Assembly (NCBI GenBank): GCA_020444775.1
Contig: JAGRHX010001277.1
Coordinates: 1 to 7,686 of the forward strand
DNA: 7,686 nt
Origin: Gammaproteobacteria bacterium
GTDB lineage: Bacteria; Pseudomonadota; Gammaproteobacteria; HK1
Direction: 5' to 3'
The translations under genes were made by a program, and so were the position numbers. The notes below the pieces were generated by a model, which saw only the letters and a program-made list of their open reading frames with translations, made no database searches and had not been told where the DNA came from. Below are positions 5,554 through 7,686 of the stretch, piece after piece; the stretch's first letter is position 1, and the number at the start of each line of letters is the position of its first letter.

Positions 5554-7089
5554 TCAGTGACGCTGGTGCTGCCGCCCCATCCACCAGGCCGGGAACATGG
5601 CGATGAAGAACACCGCTGCGATCATGTAGAACCCGTCCTGAAAGGCACGCGTGTCGGCCTGGGCGCCGACCATGTCGCGCAGATGGTGGAGCGCCAGCAG
5701 CTGACTGACCGCGTCCGGTAGACCGCTCTCGGCGATCAACGAACGCGTCCTCTCCACCAGCTCCACGGTGGTCGCGTTGTCCGGTCGCTGCGTGGCACCG
5801 AAGGCCTCGGCATGGAACTCGGTGCGCCGCTCGATGAACGCGACCAGCGAATTGATGCCGAATGCGCCGCCGAGCTGGCGACAGAAGTTGATGGTTCCCG
5901 AGCCGTGGTTGAGCTGCTCCGGGGGCAGCGCACGCAACGCCGAGGCCACCAGCGGCGGGGTGATGAACCCCATCCCGAAGCGCGAGATCACCGCGAACCA
6001 GGCCATGGTCCAGAACGTCGTGTTCACATCCGTGGTCGAGAGCAACGCGGCGCCGAGTGCGAACAACACCAGGCCGCCCATCACCGGTACCTGTGGCGCG
6101 GTCCGGTCCGACAGCCGGCCGATGATCGGGAACACGGTGAGCGCGGCGAGCGCGGCGGGAAGGAGCAGGAACCCGGCCACCGTCGGCGTGTAGCCCTGCA
6201 CGAGCTGGCCGTAGACCGGCACCAGGTAGTTCATCGCGAAATTGCCGATGCCGAACACGAAGGTGACGAGCGCGGCGGCGGCGAAGCGCGGGTTCACGAA
6301 CAGCGTGAGGTCCAGCAGCGCGGCGCTCGCACGCAGCTGCGAGCGCACGAAGCCGATGCTCGCTGCCGCACCGATCGCGAACTGCGCCACGATGCGGTCC
6401 GACGCCCAGCCCTCGCGCTGGCCGTTCGCGATCGCCGACATCAGGCAGAAGAGTCCGACGCAGAGCAGCCCGTAGCCGACCCAGTCGAATGCGCGCCGCG
6501 CGCCCTCGCGGCGTCCGGCGGGGATGAACACCACCCCGAGCGCGAAGGCGAGGGTCACCAGGGGGATCGGCACCATGAAGATGTAGCGCCAGCCGAGGAG
6601 GTCGACGGTGATTCCCCCGACCACCGGGCCGAGCCCGAGCGCGAGCACCAGGCCCATCGAGTAGATCCCCATCGCGAGCCCGCGCTCCTCCTTGGGGAAG
6701 ACCTGGAAGATCACCACCATCACCAGCGGTTGCACCACGCCGGCGGCGAAGCCCTGCATCACGCGGCCGAGAATGACCACGTCGATGTCGGGGCTGGTGG
6801 CGCAGATCACCGAGCCGAGGACGAACACCACCAGCACGATCACGAAGGCCGACCGCTGGCCGAAGGTGCCGACGAACCAGGCGTTGAGGAGCTGGCTCGC
6901 GGTCATCGTCGCGATGTAGGCGGTGGCGAGGAACTGGGCCTTGTCGAGGCCGACGCCGAAGGCGCCCATGACGTCCGGGGAGGCGACGTTCACGATGGTG
7001 CCGGTGAGCACCATGGTGAACGACGCGAGCATGCCGGTGGCGGTGACCAGCATCCGCCGCAGCCCCGAGACCGGGGCTGCCTCAGCCAT
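5554..7089 (-). CDS. DHA2-family MFS exporter (EmrB/QacA-like)
   Basis: A 511-residue inner-membrane transporter of the major facilitator superfamily. Its length and the string of hydrophobic segments fit the 14-helix DHA2 drug:proton antiporters. Visible elements are the first helix ending in NVASPDVMGAFG (33-44), a degenerate motif A (GTFGQRSAF), motif B (RVMQGFAAGVVQP), motif C (LGLGPVVGG), and the late DHA2 element NHGSGTINFCRQLGGAFG. A soluble stretch of about 65 residues rich in E, R, T and H precedes the last helix, which ends in WWMGRQHQRH. The gene overlaps the upstream HlyD-type gene by 8 bp, so the two are probably translationally coupled parts of an EmrAB-like pump. An outer-membrane channel is not visible here. 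Codon use changes within the gene. A rough hand count gives about 4% A/T-ending codons before residue 323 and about 11% after; CTC dominates leucine only in the first part. The exported compound is unknown. Confidence 0.93.
   Translation of the reverse strand: MAEAAPVSGLRRMLVTATGMLASFTMVLTGTIVNVASPDVMGAFGVGLDKAQFLATAYIATMTASQLLNAWFVGTFGQRSAFVIVLVVFVLGSVICATSPDIDVVILGRVMQGFAAGVVQPLVMVVIFQVFPKEERGLAMGIYSMGLVLALGLGPVVGGITVDLLGWRYIFMVPIPLVTLAFALGVVFIPAGRREGARRAFDWVGYGLLCVGLFCLMSAIANGQREGWASDRIVAQFAIGAAASIGFVRSQLRASAALLDLTLFVNPRFAAAALVTFVFGIGNFAMNYLVPVYGQLVQGYTPTVAGFLLLPAALAALTVFPIIGRLSDRTAPQVPVMGGLVLFALGAALLSTTDVNTTFWTMAWFAVISRFGMGFITPPLVASALRALPPEQLNHGSGTINFCRQLGGAFGINSLVAFIERRTEFHAEAFGATQRPDNATTVELVERTRSLIAESGLPDAVSQLLALHHLRDMVGAQADTRAFQDGFYMIAAVFFIAMFPAWWMGRQHQRH
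7082..7089 (-). other. 8-bp gene overlap, probable translational coupling
   Basis: The TGA stop of the HlyD-type gene (7084-7082) lies inside the first codons of the MFS gene, whose ATG starts at 7089 (ATGGCTGA on the minus strand). No good Shine-Dalgarno sequence precedes this ATG, so translation of the exporter probably depends on ribosomes finishing the upstream gene. Confidence 0.7.
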
Positions 7090-7686
7090 CGCCGACGTCG
7101 ATGCGCACCTCGACCATCATCCCCGGGCGCAGTCGCTGCTCGCGCTGCTCGACCGCAATGCGCACCGGAAGGCGCGGCGTGATCTTGGTGAAGTTTCCGC
7201 TCGGGTTCGGCGTCGGCAGCAGCGCGAAGCTGCCGGTGGTGGAGCTGCCGATGTTGTCGACGCGCCCGACGAACGCCTCGTCGGGGAAGGCGTCGACCGT
7301 CACCTCGACCTGCAGCCCGAGGCGCAGCCGCCGGATCTGCGTCTCCTTGATGTTCGCCTCGACCCAGACCTGCTCGGGGTCGTGCACCAGCGCGATGCGC
7401 TGACCGGGGCTCACGAACTCGCCGGCCTCGACGAACAGGCGATCCACCACCACCGCCCCGGGGCTGCGGATCACGCGGTCGGCGAGATCGAGCTTCTGCT
7501 GCTCGATGCGCCCGAGCAACTCGGCCCGCCGGTGCGCGAGGCCCTCGATCTCGCGATCCAGCACGGTGAGCCGAGCGCGCTCGGCGCGGGCATCCTCCAG
7601 CCGCGCGAGCGATTCCTCGCGCTCGGCCATCGCCATGCGGTGCTCGCCGTCGAGGCGGCGTGCGGCGGCGCGCGCCTGGTCGAGCT
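7082..7686 (-). CDS. HlyD/EmrA-type membrane fusion protein, 5' end outside window
   Basis: The C-terminal part, about 200 residues, of a periplasmic adaptor protein. The frame remains open to the window edge, so the start lies beyond 7686. An internal ATG at 7636 is not the true start, because coding-like Ala/Arg/Glu-rich helix continues upstream of it. In order, there is the end of a coiled-coil hairpin rich in A, R, E and L (for example ERARLTVLDREIEGL), then a lipoyl/barrel half (VIRSPGAVVVDRLFVEAGEFV, shown only to its core, and PGQRIALVHDPEQVWVEA). The beta-barrel NIKETQIRRLRLGLQVEV follows, and the end LRPGMMVEVRIDVGDG is typical of EmrA. The N-terminal membrane anchor is not in the window. 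It would link the overlapping MFS exporter to an outer-membrane channel. Codon use is strongly G/C-ending, like the first part of the exporter gene. Confidence 0.9.
   Translation of the reverse strand, partial: LDQARAAARRLDGEHRMAMAEREESLARLEDARAERARLTVLDREIEGLAHRRAELLGRIEQQKLDLADRVIRSPGAVVVDRLFVEAGEFVSPGQRIALVHDPEQVWVEANIKETQIRRLRLGLQVEVTVDAFPDEAFVGRVDNIGSSTTGSFALLPTPNPSGNFTKITPRLPVRIAVEQREQRLRPGMMVEVRIDVGDG

Noticed and set aside
5812..7182. A long plus-strand reading frame (456 codons) rich in His, Glu, Arg and Asp opposite the exporter gene
   Set aside because: Its composition is what the reverse complement of a G/C-ending, hydrophobic membrane-protein gene produces. It has no recognisable fold, and the minus-strand exporter is clearly real.
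5554..7686. Complete tripartite efflux operon
   Set aside because: Only the adaptor (partial) and the MFS component are visible; no TolC-like outer-membrane gene or regulator lies within the window.

Overview
The window is a GC-rich stretch in which every supported gene lies on the minus strand, so transcription runs from the right edge to the left. The gene types, tight packing and strong G/C preference at third codon positions suggest a high-GC proteobacterium. I cannot name a genus. I see no rRNA, tRNA, CRISPR array, insertion sequence or origin.

Layout in transcription order (right to left). (1) 7686-5554: the 3' part of a HlyD/EmrA-type membrane fusion protein, overlapping by 8 bp a DHA2-family (EmrB/QacA-like) MFS exporter. 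Together they form the inner-membrane half of an EmrAB-type efflux system. (2) 5553-5403: a 150-bp gap holding a perfect 15-bp tandem duplication and a strong ribosome-binding site. (3) 5402-4323: an aminoglycoside-phosphotransferase-fold kinase of the ACAD10/11-type 'phosphotransferase family', followed 63 bp later by (4) 4259-3465, a classical short-chain dehydrogenase. (5) 3464-3344: a gap with a hairpin and a possible leader mini-ORF. (6) 3343-2369: a GalE-like (extended SDR) L-threonine 3-dehydrogenase, then (7) 2308-1115, 2-amino-3-ketobutyrate CoA ligase (kbl). These two give the route threonine -> 2-amino-3-ketobutyrate -> glycine + acetyl-CoA. (8) 978-49: an SMP-30/gluconolactonase-family beta-propeller hydrolase.

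The threonine pair is the firmest functional statement. The kinase plus SDR pair resembles the kinase/SDR combination known from hydroxyacyl-CoA catabolism (LvaA/LvaD-like), but no acyl-CoA dehydrogenase or CoA ligase is visible here, so the substrate is unknown. The exporter pair has codon usage clearly different from the metabolic genes, and the change falls inside the MFS gene, which may indicate a transferred or recombined segment. I found no convincing wholly new system. The best candidates for a second look are the kinase/SDR pair and the composition break in the exporter gene.
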